DNA from: an uncultured Oscillospiraceae bacterium
GTDB taxonomy: Bacteria; Bacillota; Clostridia; Oscillospirales; Oscillospiraceae
Length of the DNA stretch: 5,155 nt
Assembly (NCBI GenBank): GCA_934572355.1
Contig: CAKTKV010000112.1
Coordinates: 1 to 5,155 of the forward strand
Direction of reading: 5' to 3'
The position numbers and the translations under genes are program-made. Numbering within the stretch: position 1 is the first letter of the stretch; each line of letters begins with the position of its first letter. Shown here piece by piece: positions 5,122-5,155 of the stretch. The notes under the pieces were generated by a model, which worked only from the letters and a program-made list of their open reading frames with translations, was not told the origin of the DNA and made no database searches.

Positions 5122-5155
5122 AAAGGGGCGGGGATTGCGTTTTCCCCGCCCCTTT
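5122..5155 (+). terminator. Strong rho-independent terminator, cut by window end
   Basis: AAAGGGGCGGGG (5122-5133) pairs perfectly with CCCCGCCCCTTT (5144-5155) around a 10-base loop. The final T-run continues past the window. On the minus strand the stem is followed by four T, so it could also stop transcription entering from the right. It would end the RHH transcript with a 3' tail of about 150 bases. Confidence 0.85.

Noticed and set aside
5000..5155. A riboswitch or a CRISPR array
   Set aside because: The hairpins are not regularly spaced direct repeats with spacers, and they follow rather than precede a coding region; no known riboswitch core is recognisable.

Overview
The window looks like chromosomal DNA from a gut-type Clostridia (Firmicutes), most likely the Oscillospiraceae/Ruminococcaceae group. 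This is inferred from a DegV-family protein, strong GGAGG-type ribosome sites, fairly GC-rich coding sequence with AT-rich promoters, and the style of the small conserved genes. No tRNA, rRNA, CRISPR array, transposase or phage structural gene is visible.

Layout. Six of the seven genes lie on the minus strand. Read in their direction of transcription (right to left) they are: a 47-residue acidic protein of unknown function (4551-4694) with its own promoter and a rho-independent terminator; a MarR-type regulator (3981-4415) with its own near-consensus promoter; an MFS transporter of the glycoside/sugar type (2498-3940); a membrane-anchored glycerophosphodiester phosphodiesterase (1635-2465); an XRE-type regulator fused to a four-helix membrane domain (946-1572); and a DegV-family lipid-binding protein (1-769, C-terminus outside the window). 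The only plus-strand gene is a 63-residue ribbon-helix-helix protein (4808-4999), divergent from the 47-residue gene. Beyond it is a non-coding stretch with several hairpins that ends in a very strong terminator at the window edge.

How the genes may work together. marR, the transporter and the phosphodiesterase are separated by only 40 and 32 bases and appear to form one operon under MarR control. The simplest reading is a regulated salvage unit: the phosphodiesterase cleaves glycerophosphodiesters derived from phospholipid or glycolipid, and the transporter moves a related sugar, glycoside or headgroup. The substrate cannot be read from sequence. The XRE membrane protein follows after 62 bases containing a hairpin without a U-tract, so it may be read through from the operon. 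degV has its own promoter, overlapped by an inverted repeat that looks like an operator. DegV proteins of the FakB type bind fatty acids, so lipid turnover is a possible but unproven common theme.

I see no clearly new system. The items most worth a second look are the membrane-tethered regulator, the marR-MFS-GDPD operon, the operator-like repeats at the degV and small-gene promoters, and the structured non-coding tail at 5000-5155.
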